A stretch of 38,562 nucleotides of DNA from Chitinispirillum sp. (GTDB taxonomy: Bacteria; Fibrobacterota; Chitinivibrionia; Chitinivibrionales; Chitinispirillaceae), in NCBI GenBank assembly GCA_007115975.1, contig SKJJ01000165.1:1-38562 (forward strand). The letters are read 5' to 3'. Every line of letters starts with the position of its first letter. The first letter of the stretch is position 1. A model generated the notes under the pieces. The model saw nothing but the letters and a program-made list of their open reading frames with translations. It was not told the origin of the DNA and did not search any database. Positions 8,528 to 17,036 of the stretch are shown one piece after another. The translations under genes were made by a program, and so were the position numbers.

Positions 8528-10297
8528 ATGGTTCAGTTTTTACTCAGAGCGGTGGTGGTGTCATGCTTTTTATCTGCTCCAATTACGTTATTTGCAGAAA
8601 GCGTACTACCGTTACAGTTCTCTGTAACGGACTCTCAAGGAGACGTAACTGTCTGGTCGGTTAGCGAAAGAAGTAAATACCGGCTGGACCAATTGGAGCG
8701 GATACATGAAGGTCACACCATTACGACCCAGCAAAACAGCACTTTGCAGCTGACATTCAGTCCCACAATCACCCTTGATATTAAAGAGAACAGTGTTGTT
8801 GCCCTTCAGAATTTACGCAGGGACAGTGAACGTGATGTTGTCAGGATGCTTGTTTTGGTTCAGAAGGGTGGTATTTCACTGAATACAGGGGTTGCAGGTG
8901 CTAACACGCTTTTACTGACTATCAGAACACCGTGTGCTAATATAGATATCCAGCAAGGCAGAGTGGATCTCAACATCTTCTCCGACCACAGTGTACTGGA
9001 TGTTATCGACGGCTTTGCAAAAGTCAGAAATAGTTCGAGTGCCATTAAGACCAAGGTCTTTTCCGGCAGCAGGATAAGAGTTTTCCAAAACAGGAGTGAG
9101 GTAGCCATATCCGATATTTCGGCGGATAAACCAAGACGCACAGAGAGCAGTCAACCCACTATCGCAATTCTTTCCATCAGGTCAACTATTGCAGAGGAAG
9201 AAAATCTGAGTCGTATTTCAGATCTTGTGGGCCACCAATACGAAAAAGAGATGAATACAAAGGTGTTTTACCTGGAAGATATCCGTAATCTTTTGAGAGC
9301 AGAGGAGCTTACCGGTCTCCTGGGGTGCTTTACCGATAGCTGCGTGTCAAAAATCGGATCTGCTATTGGTGCAGACTACGCCATTGTGGGGGATTTAGGT
9401 AAAATGGGCTCCTCTTACATTCTTGGTCTAAGACTCATAGATGCGTTACGGTATCAGGTGGTGGGACGAGTTAGCGGAACGGTCTCTGATGATCCGGGGA
9501 AAATCGTTGGGATAATACCTGAGCTGGTTGAGTCTCTGGCAAAAAAGAGTTCACAAGAGTTGCCAAAAAGGGAGGATAAGGTTTCATACAGTGATGGCTC
9601 CCAGCCCCGGCACTTTAAACAGCAGTTGGTATGGATTGAGCCGGGTGAATTTGTCATGGGCTCCAACCACCAAATCGGCAGTTATGATGAAGTTCCTGAA
9701 CACACTGTTAGTCTTGATGGTTTCTATATGCAGGCGTATGAAGTCACCAAAATTCAATTTGAAGAGGTGATGGGTTTTAATCCCTCCGCATTTAAGGGGT
9801 GCCGCGACTGTCCGGTGGATAATGTGACATGGTTTGAAGCAGATGAGTATTGTCGTAAGATCGGTATGAGGCTCCCAACTGAGGCGCAATGGGAGTATGC
9901 TGCAAGGGCAGGAACCAATACAATTTTTCACTATGGGAACACTCTCTCAAGTTCACAGGCAAATTTTAACGGCAGAGAACCGTATGGTGGTGTGCCCGTT
10001 CACACCTCAATGGCGAGGCCGGTTCCTGTAGGAGAGTATAACCCCAACGGGTGGAATCTTTATGATATGCATGGAAATGTTGCTGAATGGTGTGCTGACT
10101 GGTACGATGCAGCATATTATGGGAACTCTCCCGGGGTGAACCCAAAGGGGCCGGCAGACGGGAAATTGCGGGTTGTCAGGGGTGGCAGTTGGCGAGATGG
10201 GGGAACTTCGCTGAGAGTTGCCAGAAGGGTAGGGTACAACCCCTCAATCCGACTCAACACTGTAGGGTTTCGGTGTGTAAAGGATTTTGAGGAATGA
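8528..10297 (+). CDS. Secreted FecR / CsgG-like / SUMF1 multidomain protein
   Basis: 589 residues from ATG 8528, chosen because AAAGGTG lies six bases upstream and the protein then begins with a normal signal peptide (about 1-24, ending LFAES); an in-frame ATG at 8501 has no ribosome site. Three parts are seen: a FecR-like beta domain (about 30-190), a domain like the CsgG/TolB N-terminal family (about 204-345; AIGADYAIVGDLGKMG and RLIDALRYQVVG), and a C-terminal SUMF1/formylglycine-generating-enzyme fold (about 364-585; GEFVMGSN, YEVTKIQFEEVMG, LPTEAQWEYAARAG, GNVAEWCADWYD, VGFRCVKD). The segment RGGSWRDGGTSLRVARR lacks the two catalytic cysteines of true sulfatase-activating enzymes, so it is probably a binding or structural domain. 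Likely envelope-located; function unknown. Confidence 0.85.
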   Translation: MVQFLLRAVVVSCFLSAPITLFAESVLPLQFSVTDSQGDVTVWSVSERSKYRLDQLERIHEGHTITTQQNSTLQLTFSPTITLDIKENSVVALQNLRRDSERDVVRMLVLVQKGGISLNTGVAGANTLLLTIRTPCANIDIQQGRVDLNIFSDHSVLDVIDGFAKVRNSSSAIKTKVFSGSRIRVFQNRSEVAISDISADKPRRTESSQPTIAILSIRSTIAEEENLSRISDLVGHQYEKEMNTKVFYLEDIRNLLRAEELTGLLGCFTDSCVSKIGSAIGADYAIVGDLGKMGSSYILGLRLIDALRYQVVGRVSGTVSDDPGKIVGIIPELVESLAKKSSQELPKREDKVSYSDGSQPRHFKQQLVWIEPGEFVMGSNHQIGSYDEVPEHTVSLDGFYMQAYEVTKIQFEEVMGFNPSAFKGCRDCPVDNVTWFEADEYCRKIGMRLPTEAQWEYAARAGTNTIFHYGNTLSSSQANFNGREPYGGVPVHTSMARPVPVGEYNPNGWNLYDMHGNVAEWCADWYDAAYYGNSPGVNPKGPADGKLRVVRGGSWRDGGTSLRVARRVGYNPSIRLNTVGFRCVKDFEE

Positions 10298-10298
10298 T

Positions 10299-11636
10299 TT
10301 AAAACGAAAACTTCTCAAAATTGATATGTGCTCTTTTAACCCCGATGCTTTTTAGTGCCTTCTCGGCACTCAATCGCATCAGTTCCGGACCGCATATGTA
10401 CACCCTGCATTTTTCAGGTACCGGCAGAGAGTGCGAAAGAAAGTTGCTGTCCAGCAGTTGTCGTTGAAGGATAGTATGGTCTCTGTTTGTCACTAAAGGG
10501 ATAAACCTGAAATTGGGGTTTGTCTCCGCGATCTTTTCCAGTTGGTTTTTGTGAGTCATCTCCTCTTCATTACGGGCGCTCCACAGCAGTGTTACTTCTC
10601 TTCGGTTCGATACATTGTTCCAGTGAGACAGTATTGATAAAAAAGGAGTTATTCCTATTCCACCTGCAATAAAAAGAACAGGTGCACCGCTTTCTGCAGG
10701 AGTAAAGGTGCCGTAGGGGCCGTCGTAAAGTACCTTTGCCCCGGTCTCTATGTTGTTGAGTTTTGATGTATAATCACCAAGATTTTTTATGGTTATAACG
10801 AGCTCATTGCTTTCTGGTGGTGATGAAATGGTAAACGGGTGCTCTTCACTTCCGCACATTTTTGACAGTATGCGGAAATAACCGAACTGGCCGGCTTTGT
10901 GTTTTGTCTTGAAGCCCTTTGTGCGGCACATATGCAACTCTGTAACTGAATCATTAAGGCTGACAACGCGGGTGACCTGAAGTGATCTCGCTGCAGTTAC
11001 GATGAGTCTGATGAACTTGTGATAAAGGTAGGTGCCAATGGCAGCTATACCCCATAGACCCATTATACCAAGGCGGGTATTGTTTTCTGCTGTAGGGGAG
11101 GCCATCATTACATGGATAATCATCAATACCGATGCTAACGCGGTGAGATTATGGAAAAGTTTCAGTCCGGAATAGTCAAGTTTGATGGTGCGGTGAAAAA
11201 ACGTTTTTATTGCCGCAATGGGCTTCAAACGATGCAGAGGATTATTTACCATTATGAGCACGGTTACGGCAATCACAGAGAAAAAAAGTGACAGCGCTGC
11301 TATCCCTACATTAATCTGAAGGTTGTTTTCGGGAAAGTAGATTCTTTTAAAGTACAGGTGTGCAGCAGCAAACAGAGCTGCTGCAGTGGCCAGATAGCCA
11401 TGAAAGATGATCACCTTGTCATGTCCGTACAGGCGGTCGAAATAGGGAATGCGTGCAGAGATGATAAGGGCATTAAGAAAATAGCAATAACTTATTATAC
11501 CAAATACCATTCCAAGTGAGTAACTGTGGAGCAGTGAATACCAGTTACCTTCAAAGAAAAAGTGTATAGGGATAACAGGGCAGAGCAGCGCAATAAAAAA
11601 CCAGAAATTTCTACTCAGTCTCCTCATCATTCTCAT
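10299..11636 (-). CDS. Ferric-reductase-like transmembrane flavin oxidoreductase
   Basis: 445 residues. The first half has about six membrane segments with histidines of the ferric reductase/NOX heme-binding type (e.g. HDKVIIFHGYLAT, HNLTALASVLMIIH). The second half is a ferredoxin-reductase-type FAD/NAD module: HPFTISS for FAD (about 264), GGIGITPFLS for the NAD phosphate site (about 324), and YICGPELM (about 414). It probably moves electrons from cytosolic NAD(P)H across the inner membrane to iron or another acceptor. The longest start (11636) overlaps the upstream flavodoxin-like gene by 26 bases; other in-frame ATGs lie at 11630 and 11627 and none has a good ribosome site. Coupled translation with the upstream gene is likely. 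It converges with the SUMF1 gene, one base apart. Confidence 0.88.
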   Translation of the reverse strand: MRMMRRLSRNFWFFIALLCPVIPIHFFFEGNWYSLLHSYSLGMVFGIISYCYFLNALIISARIPYFDRLYGHDKVIIFHGYLATAAALFAAAHLYFKRIYFPENNLQINVGIAALSLFFSVIAVTVLIMVNNPLHRLKPIAAIKTFFHRTIKLDYSGLKLFHNLTALASVLMIIHVMMASPTAENNTRLGIMGLWGIAAIGTYLYHKFIRLIVTAARSLQVTRVVSLNDSVTELHMCRTKGFKTKHKAGQFGYFRILSKMCGSEEHPFTISSPPESNELVITIKNLGDYTSKLNNIETGAKVLYDGPYGTFTPAESGAPVLFIAGGIGITPFLSILSHWNNVSNRREVTLLWSARNEEEMTHKNQLEKIAETNPNFRFIPLVTNRDHTILQRQLLDSNFLSHSLPVPEKCRVYICGPELMRLSAEKALKSIGVKRAHINFEKFSF

Positions 11637-12126
11637 TTTCTGTGGTTTGATCGTGATCTGGTGTACCGCTCTCTTCCTCTGAGCTGCTCAGAAAAAGCAG
11701 AAGCTTTTGGGAGTAGTCCTGTGCAAGTTTTGCGGCTTCGGAGTTCGATGATGCAGAGGTTACTGCATCAAATTCGGTTTCAACTTGCCAGTCTCTTGTT
11801 TGTGTCGTGTGCAAGAGTATGTTTCTGAAATCGGTTTGCTCGAGCCATGCTGTAATCCAGGGTCTGACCTGAGAGTTGACACCGGAATTAGAGATGAATA
11901 TTGCACCGTATTGACTTGGGTTTTCGATGGCCACATCGTTTTTGGAGTGAGTGGTGACAGTAACATTCACCTCATTCTGTGACAATATTTTCTCCATCTC
12001 AGTTATCAGGTTCCTTTTGAATCTGGTATTTTCGTAAACAAGGAGCACTGCATTGGATGAATTCTGTTCTGCGCCTAATTTGATTACAAAAACCGCAATT
12101 ATTAACAGCAAATGAAGATGTTTCAT
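11611..12126 (-). CDS. Exported flavodoxin-like protein
   Basis: 171 residues with a signal peptide (about 1-19, ending LGAEQ). The body (AVLLVYENTRFKRNLITEMEK, then YGAIFISNSGVNSQVRPWITAW) has the alternating strand/helix pattern of a flavodoxin-like fold with a 'GAIFISNSG' turn, though a clear FMN phosphate loop is not seen. The last 25 residues are acidic and probably disordered. ATG at 12126 has AAGGAG nine bases upstream. The stop lies inside the oxidoreductase gene downstream, so this protein could be a periplasmic partner of that reductase. Exact family not recognised. Confidence 0.6.
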   Translation of the reverse strand: MKHLHLLLIIAVFVIKLGAEQNSSNAVLLVYENTRFKRNLITEMEKILSQNEVNVTVTTHSKNDVAIENPSQYGAIFISNSGVNSQVRPWITAWLEQTDFRNILLHTTQTRDWQVETEFDAVTSASSNSEAAKLAQDYSQKLLLFLSSSEEESGTPDHDQTTENENDEETE

Positions 12127-12275
12127 GGATGGTTCTCCTTAGTCTGTACAGATGTTTAGTGGATAGCGAGTGTTATATAAATACTTTATAGAGTGTTATA
12201 ATGTCAAATTAGTGCAAAATGTGGTTGTGCGGGGGTTATTTTATCGTGGTGCCACGAAAAAAAAGAGAGCGTATT

Positions 12276-12554
12276 ATGAACGGTAAAGAGTATGTGCCTT
12301 GCCCATACTGCGGGGAGGAGATACGCAGAGATGCAAGGAGTTGTCTTCATTGCGGATCAGATGAGCGTACAGGATGGTCACACGATACCTATCTTGATGG
12401 CATAGGTATTCCCGATGAATCGGACTATGAGCAGATTGTGGCAACAGAGTTTGGGCACAGTGAAAAAAGGCGATCAAAGGCAATCAACTGGAAAAGGGTT
12501 GTCGGGGCACTGCTTCTTATTGGGTTTATTGTTCTTGTACTGTTTCGTTATTAA
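12276..12554 (+). CDS. Small zinc-ribbon membrane-anchored protein
   Basis: 92 residues from ATG 12276. Two CxxC knuckles (CPYCGEEIRRDARSCLHCGSD, residues about 8-28) form a typical zinc ribbon, followed by an acidic linker and one C-terminal membrane segment (VVGALLLIGFIVLVLF). The longer in-frame ATG at 12219 would add 19 residues with no ribosome site and would precede the ribbon with unrelated sequence, so the shorter form is preferred. Function unknown; such proteins are common small membrane regulators. Confidence 0.6.
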   Translation: MNGKEYVPCPYCGEEIRRDARSCLHCGSDERTGWSHDTYLDGIGIPDESDYEQIVATEFGHSEKRRSKAINWKRVVGALLLIGFIVLVLFRY

Positions 12555-12571
12555 CATTAATGCCCCTGTTC

Positions 12572-12601
12572 TTGACATCAGCTTTCTCCTCTTTATATAT
12601 T
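12572..12601 (+). promoter_or_regulatory. Predicted promoter of the cmk-rpsA operon
   Basis: A consensus -35 TTGACA (12572-12577) is followed by the AT-rich string TATATATT; TATATA with a 16-base spacer (12594-12599) or TATATT with an 18-base spacer (12596-12601) can act as -10. It gives a leader of about 120-130 bases before cmk. Confidence 0.65.
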
Positions 12602-12733
12602 ATATAGCTTTGTGTTCTGAGTGGTTTTATACCCGGGTTTTTGTATGGGGTATCTGTTCAGGGGAAATCTGGCCAGATATAATGCGCAGAACATGCTCTA
12701 TTTATTCCTGAAACCTTGAATACTGGTATAGTG

Positions 12734-13435
12734 ATGATCATTGCAATCGATGGGCCTGCAGGAGGCGGTAAAAGTTCAACAGCAAGGGCTGTTGCTGCAA
12801 GGCTCGGCATCACCTATTTGGACACTGGTGCAATGTACAGGGCGGTCACGTTAAAAGCATTAAGAATGGGTATAGCTTTTGATGATGATAACAGTCTTGG
12901 TGAATTGATGGAGAACACTGTTATCACTTTTAACGGTGCGGCTCCTGATACACGGGTTTTTATGGATGGTGAGGAGATCACAGAAGCAGTCAGAAATGAT
13001 GAGGTAACACGCAATGTTTCTGATTACTGTGCCAGGGATGTTGTACGCAAGGCTCTTGTCTCTCAGCAGCGCTCCATCGCTTCAGGGCTCGATGTGGTGT
13101 GTGAGGGGAGGGATATCGGGACAGTTGTCTTCCCTGATGCTCAGATAAAGATCTTTATGACCGCATCGGTGGAGCAGCGTGCAGCTCGAAGGCAGAAGGA
13201 TTTCCAAGATTTGGGGGTCAAAAAGAGTATCGAGGAGTTGATCGGGGAGATCAGGATAAGAGATACAAAAGATTCGAACCGTTCCAACAGCCCCCTTGTT
13301 AAAGCTGATGATGCAATAGAGATGGAAAACACCACTATGACTCTGGAGCAGCAAATCCAGTTCATTGTGGATTTATATAATAATTCAACTATTAACCTTA
13401 ACCCAAAAAGTACAGGAGTCAGAACAGATGACTGA
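12734..13435 (+). CDS. cmk: Cytidylate kinase
   Basis: Phosphorylates CMP and dCMP in pyrimidine salvage and nucleotide supply. 233 residues from ATG 12734 (IIAIDGPAGGGKSSTAR, the Walker A at residues about 6-15), the usual start of Cmk; upstream in-frame TTG 12716 and GTG 12731 are alternatives and no start has a strong ribosome site. Also visible are YLDTGAMYRA, CEGRDIGTVVFPDA and RIRDTKDSNRSNSPL, all Cmk signature blocks. The last 8 bases overlap the rpsA start (ATGACTGA), so the two are translationally coupled, as in many bacteria where cmk and rpsA share an operon. Confidence 0.95.
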   Translation: MIIAIDGPAGGGKSSTARAVAARLGITYLDTGAMYRAVTLKALRMGIAFDDDNSLGELMENTVITFNGAAPDTRVFMDGEEITEAVRNDEVTRNVSDYCARDVVRKALVSQQRSIASGLDVVCEGRDIGTVVFPDAQIKIFMTASVEQRAARRQKDFQDLGVKKSIEELIGEIRIRDTKDSNRSNSPLVKADDAIEMENTTMTLEQQIQFIVDLYNNSTINLNPKSTGVRTDD

Positions 13436-15272
13436 TTCTGAAAAGAAACTGAATGTCGGGCTGGATGCCCAGGGAAACACTGTTGACCTTTCCGATTTCG
13501 AGGAGAGTTTTTACAAATCAGGCGAAATTGAGGAAATTCTCAAGGATTACGACAAATCGCTCGAAGGAATTGAAGAGGGACAGGTAGTAAAAGGAAAAAT
13601 TCTTCGAGTTAACGACAAGGAAGTTATTGTCGATGTCAATTTCAAGTCGGAAGGAATTATACCAATATTCGAATTCAAGAATATTGCTGAATATAAGCCC
13701 GGTGATGAAATAGATGTTTATCTTGAACAGGTTGAAGACAGTGAAGGACAGATTATTCTGTCAAAATCACGTGCCGATTTCCTTAAGGTGTGGGATACGA
13801 TTTATGAGGCCTATGAAAATGAGGAGATTGTTGAGGGGCGCCTGGTACGCAGAATCAAAGGTGGTGTGGTGGTGGATCTCTTCGGAGTTGATGCCTTTCT
13901 TCCTGGTTCACAGATCGACCTTCGTCAAATCCCTGATATGGATGCCATTATCGGACAAACATTCAAGTTCAGGGTTATAAAGGTGAATAAGGCCCGCAGA
14001 AACATTGTTGTTTCAAGAAGGGTTATACTTGAAGAGGATCGTTTTGCGCTGCGTGAAAAAATTCTTGCAGATCTGGAAAAAGAGCAGGTCCGTGAAGGTA
14101 CGGTCAAAAATATCACCGATTTCGGTGCATTTATCGATTTGGGAGGCGTGGATGGTCTTCTGCACATAACAGATATGTCCTGGGGACGGGTTAACCATCC
14201 TTCAGAAATCGTTGCATTGGGTGATAAACTGCAGGTTAAGGTTCTTGATTATAACGAAAACAAAGAGCGTATCTCCCTTGGGCTTAAACAACTCACCGAA
14301 CACCCCTGGAAAGGGATCGAAGAGAAGTTCCCTGAGGGTTCTAAAGTGCGCGGAAAAATAGTCTCCATTACCGATTACGGTGCTTTTATGGAGCTTGAAA
14401 AAGGTATTGAAGGGTTAATCCATATCTCAGAAATGTCCTGGACTCAGCATATAAAGCATCCTTCAAAAATAGTTGGTATCGGCGATATTGTGGAAGCTGT
14501 TGTTTTGAAAATCGACAAAGACAGCCAGAAGATATCTCTTGGCTTCAAGCAGCTCGAACCCGATCCATGGGAAAATGTGCCTGCTGAGTTTCCTGTTGGT
14601 TCCGTGGCAAACGGTAAGGTAAGAAATATCGCAGCTTTCGGTGCTTTCATTGAGCTTAAGGAGGGTGTTGACGGATTGATTCATATTTCTGATATGTCGT
14701 GGACTAAAAAGATCAATCATCCCGGAGAAATTCTCAAAAAGGGTGATACGGTAGACATTAAGGTTCTGGATATCGATCAGGAAAAACGAAGGATCTCTCT
14801 TGGAATAAAGCAACTTACAGAAGATCCATGGGCTGATCTTGCCCAGGAATTCACTGTGGGCACCGAAATTCCTGAATGTGAAGTGGTTCGTATCCTCGAC
14901 AGGGGTATGATTGTAAATGTAAATCCCAGTGTTGAAGGTTTTGTTCCTCTCAATCAGCTTGGTAAAGAGGTCAATCACCCTTCCCAGATCTACTCCGTCG
15001 GTGATAACGTTCCGGGAAAGATTATTGAATTCGATCTTGAAAGCAGAAAAATCGCTCTGAGCATAAGTGAATTTTTCAAGGGTAAGGAAGCTTCACTCCT
15101 TGAGGAACATCGCAATGCTTTTCCGGTGAAACCGGAATCTGAGCCAGAAGCCGTCTCTGAAGATACTGCACAGCAGCCATCTCAAGAGCCGCAGACCCCG
15201 GCCGCTGACGCATCACAACCCGTTGCAGAAGAGTCCAAAGAGCTGGGCGAAGAGGGTAAAGAGCAGGAGTAG
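13428..15272 (+). CDS. rpsA: 30S ribosomal protein S1
   Basis: 614 residues from ATG 13428, which has AGGAG nine bases upstream and lies inside the cmk stop region; a longer open frame from 13365 has no ribosome site. Six S1 RNA-binding domains are seen in order, beginning near GQVVKGKILRVNDKEV, EIVEGRLVRRIKGGV, REGTVKNITDFGAF, GSKVRGKIVSITDYGAF, GSVANGKVRNIAAFGAF and GTEIPECEVVRILDRG. Domains 3 to 5 have the classic DGLLHI or EGLIHI and DMSW or EMSW ends. An acidic, Pro/Glu-rich tail of about 60 residues closes the protein. It binds mRNA leaders on the 30S subunit to help initiation. A strong terminator follows. Confidence 0.97.
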   Translation: MTDSEKKLNVGLDAQGNTVDLSDFEESFYKSGEIEEILKDYDKSLEGIEEGQVVKGKILRVNDKEVIVDVNFKSEGIIPIFEFKNIAEYKPGDEIDVYLEQVEDSEGQIILSKSRADFLKVWDTIYEAYENEEIVEGRLVRRIKGGVVVDLFGVDAFLPGSQIDLRQIPDMDAIIGQTFKFRVIKVNKARRNIVVSRRVILEEDRFALREKILADLEKEQVREGTVKNITDFGAFIDLGGVDGLLHITDMSWGRVNHPSEIVALGDKLQVKVLDYNENKERISLGLKQLTEHPWKGIEEKFPEGSKVRGKIVSITDYGAFMELEKGIEGLIHISEMSWTQHIKHPSKIVGIGDIVEAVVLKIDKDSQKISLGFKQLEPDPWENVPAEFPVGSVANGKVRNIAAFGAFIELKEGVDGLIHISDMSWTKKINHPGEILKKGDTVDIKVLDIDQEKRRISLGIKQLTEDPWADLAQEFTVGTEIPECEVVRILDRGMIVNVNPSVEGFVPLNQLGKEVNHPSQIYSVGDNVPGKIIEFDLESRKIALSISEFFKGKEASLLEEHRNAFPVKPESEPEAVSEDTAQQPSQEPQTPAADASQPVAEESKELGEEGKEQE

Positions 15273-15304
15273 AGGTAAAAGGTAACATTTTTTGGTATTG
15301 TCTG

Positions 15305-15343
15305 GCGGTTTCTGGTGTGTTTTCATCAGAGACCGCTTTTTTT
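15305..15343 (+). terminator. Rho-independent terminator of cmk-rpsA
   Basis: Ten-pair stem GCGGTTTCTG / CAGAGACCGC (one G-U pair), 12-base loop, followed by seven T residues, 33 bases after the rpsA stop codon. Confidence 0.9.
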
Positions 15344-15402
15344 GTTTGTGCAGCGATTTTTGAGGATTGGGTTAGCCAATCTTTTGCATCATATCTATAG
15401 GG

Positions 15403-15606
15403 GAACTAAACAATGTAAATCAATGTGAAGAATTTAGCTATATTAAGCCAATTAATTGGTGGAAAATCGTTTGTAGTGCCCGTCGGAGTCATTTCATGCT
15501 TAAACTACTCTGGAATGTGCAAATTGCCTTTTTTTTAATGAAAAAGCGGTGATAGACAATTATTGAAAGGTTGAAGCATAAGTAGGGGTGAAAGGTTGGA
15601 TAAACC
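15403..15606 (-). repeat. Dispersed repeat A, copy 1 (inverted relative to copy 2)
   Basis: This stretch matches the reverse complement of 25000-25173. The best part, about 130 bases ending at a shared CTTT, agrees at roughly three bases in four or better by eye, including a nearly exact core tgtagtgcccgtcg. A second matching block (gaagcataagtaggggtgaaaggttgg) lies beyond a poorly matching segment. The corresponding reading frame is broken here by a TAG codon. Probably the tail of a decayed insertion sequence; element not identified. Confidence 0.7.
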
Positions 15607-15870
15607 CCAATCCCGGACGGGATAATTGGGTAAAGCCTTTCTGGCTTAACGGATAAATCGGTCTCATAGCTCTCATTTGCTGAAAAAACTCCTTGGGATG
15701 GTCTGTTCAGGTATAAATTATACTTTCACTCTGCACTCCACTGCGTCTTATTAACCCCCCACCTTCCCCTCGGCAGAAAAGGTGTAGTTGGAGATAAAAA
15801 AGTGGCTTGTGGTGCACAATTTTCTGTCCGAACCAGATTGTATTTGATCACCTTTTGAAAATCTCTTTTA

Positions 15871-15940
15871 CTTACAGACGATTCTAGCCGTTACCCCTGT
15901 AGTCTACTGAATGAAACGCTTCAAAGGTATGATGTATTTG
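15871..15940 (+). repeat. Dispersed repeat B, copy 1
   Basis: About 70 bases that match 20330-20398 in the same orientation at around 70% by eye, with the shared cores gttacccctg and ttcaaagg. Both copies are intergenic. Origin unknown. Confidence 0.45.
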
Positions 15941-16109
15941 TAAGTGTATTGTCCGATTTCGCAAATGGGCTTAAGAAGCTTGTTATGGGAAGTGTTGCGA
16001 TAATGGTCAGCGTACGGGAACGGGGCTTAACGAAAAAAAAGAAGAAACTGGCGAAACCAGGAAGCGAAATCCGATCCCGGATCTGGTAGTGTAGTGCATG
16101 TTTTTTTGT

Positions 16110-16943
16110 TCACACCAGCTTATCAGCAGCCATGGCAACAAGTCCTGCAATCATCTCGATTTTGAGCAGATTGGATATTTGGGGGGTTTTGCTGATGAGT
16201 TGTCCGCATAAAACCAGTTTTATCCATGTCATATGTATGGGGATTATGACAAACAGTGCAATTGCGATGTAAATGGTTCTAAAGTGTCCCAGCACAGAGG
16301 GGAGAAAAAGAAGAGATAAATAGATGATTGCAGAGGAGATAAGTACGGCTTTTAGAACTGTAGGGGGCAAGATAGCAGAGGTTTTTACTCCCTGTGCTAT
16401 ATCACCAGAGCTATCCTGAATGTCCTTGACTATTTCACGGCACAGGTTAAGCAGAAAGGCAAGAGTGGCAGGGATAATCAGAATGGTTCTTTGGCTTTGG
16501 GGTAGTGCTGCAAATAGAAACGCGTATGCAACAAGGGTCGCTACAAGAAAATTCCCTGCAAGAGGGATACTTTTCAGATACAGGGAATAGATGCATAAAA
16601 GAGCGATAGGGACTATAGTGGCTGCTATGTAGAAAAAAGAGACGCCTGCAGCGGCGGCTATTGCAGTGATCATGAGGAATACGGCGAAAGCGGATGCCGT
16701 CGGTACGGATATTTGATTCTGGGGGAGCGGTCGGCGGGGATGGTTTATCCGGTCTGAATGGACATCTCTGAGGTCGTTTATGACATTGCCAAACCCCGTT
16801 GAACTCATCGCGGCAACCATCAGCAGTGAAACCTGGGGCCATCTGAGCGTGCCTGAAAGCCAGGAACCAAGGAAAACCGCAAACCCTGCCATAATTACAT
16901 TACCAAAACGAACTATTCTGATAAAGGGAAAAATTATTTTCAT
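16110..16943 (-). CDS. UbiA-family prenyltransferase, DGGGP-synthase-like
   Basis: 277 residues, about eight to nine membrane helices. The two Asp-rich prenyl-diphosphate/Mg sites are clear: NDLRDVHSDRINHP (about residue 54 on) and REIVKDIQDSSGD (about 171-183). The second form, with a following G-KT pattern and the earlier LKSIPLAGN block, resembles digeranylgeranylglyceryl phosphate synthases, which attach a second isoprenoid chain to glycerol-1-phosphate in archaeal lipids; the motif R-P-L-P after the first site also fits. It may instead be a quinone or other aromatic prenyltransferase, since these share the fold. ATG at 16943 has no strong ribosome site. It is divergent from lspA and stands alone. 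Family certain; substrate is inference. Confidence 0.88.
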   Translation of the reverse strand: MKIIFPFIRIVRFGNVIMAGFAVFLGSWLSGTLRWPQVSLLMVAAMSSTGFGNVINDLRDVHSDRINHPRRPLPQNQISVPTASAFAVFLMITAIAAAAGVSFFYIAATIVPIALLCIYSLYLKSIPLAGNFLVATLVAYAFLFAALPQSQRTILIIPATLAFLLNLCREIVKDIQDSSGDIAQGVKTSAILPPTVLKAVLISSAIIYLSLLFLPSVLGHFRTIYIAIALFVIIPIHMTWIKLVLCGQLISKTPQISNLLKIEMIAGLVAMAADKLV

Positions 16944-17036
16944 ATGTACAACAAGGATTCAGGTGATGTATCTTAAGCTATTGTTGATTCACAAAATAAT
17001 TGCAGATTGACTGAGAAAGCAAAGGGATGAGGAGGG

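Larger units (their letters stand above)
15344..16109. other. Long gene-free stretch with decayed repeats
   Basis: About 770 bases without a credible coding frame. It holds one copy of dispersed repeat A (15403-15606) and one of repeat B (15871-15940), both of which have partners elsewhere in the window. The rest shows short inverted motifs such as ccaatcccggacgggataattgg (about 15607-15629) but no recognisable gene. It looks like accumulated mobile-element debris between rpsA and the UbiA gene. Confidence 0.55.

Noticed and set aside
8528-10297. Functional sulfatase-activating enzyme
   Set aside because: The segment after GGSW lacks the catalytic cysteine pair.
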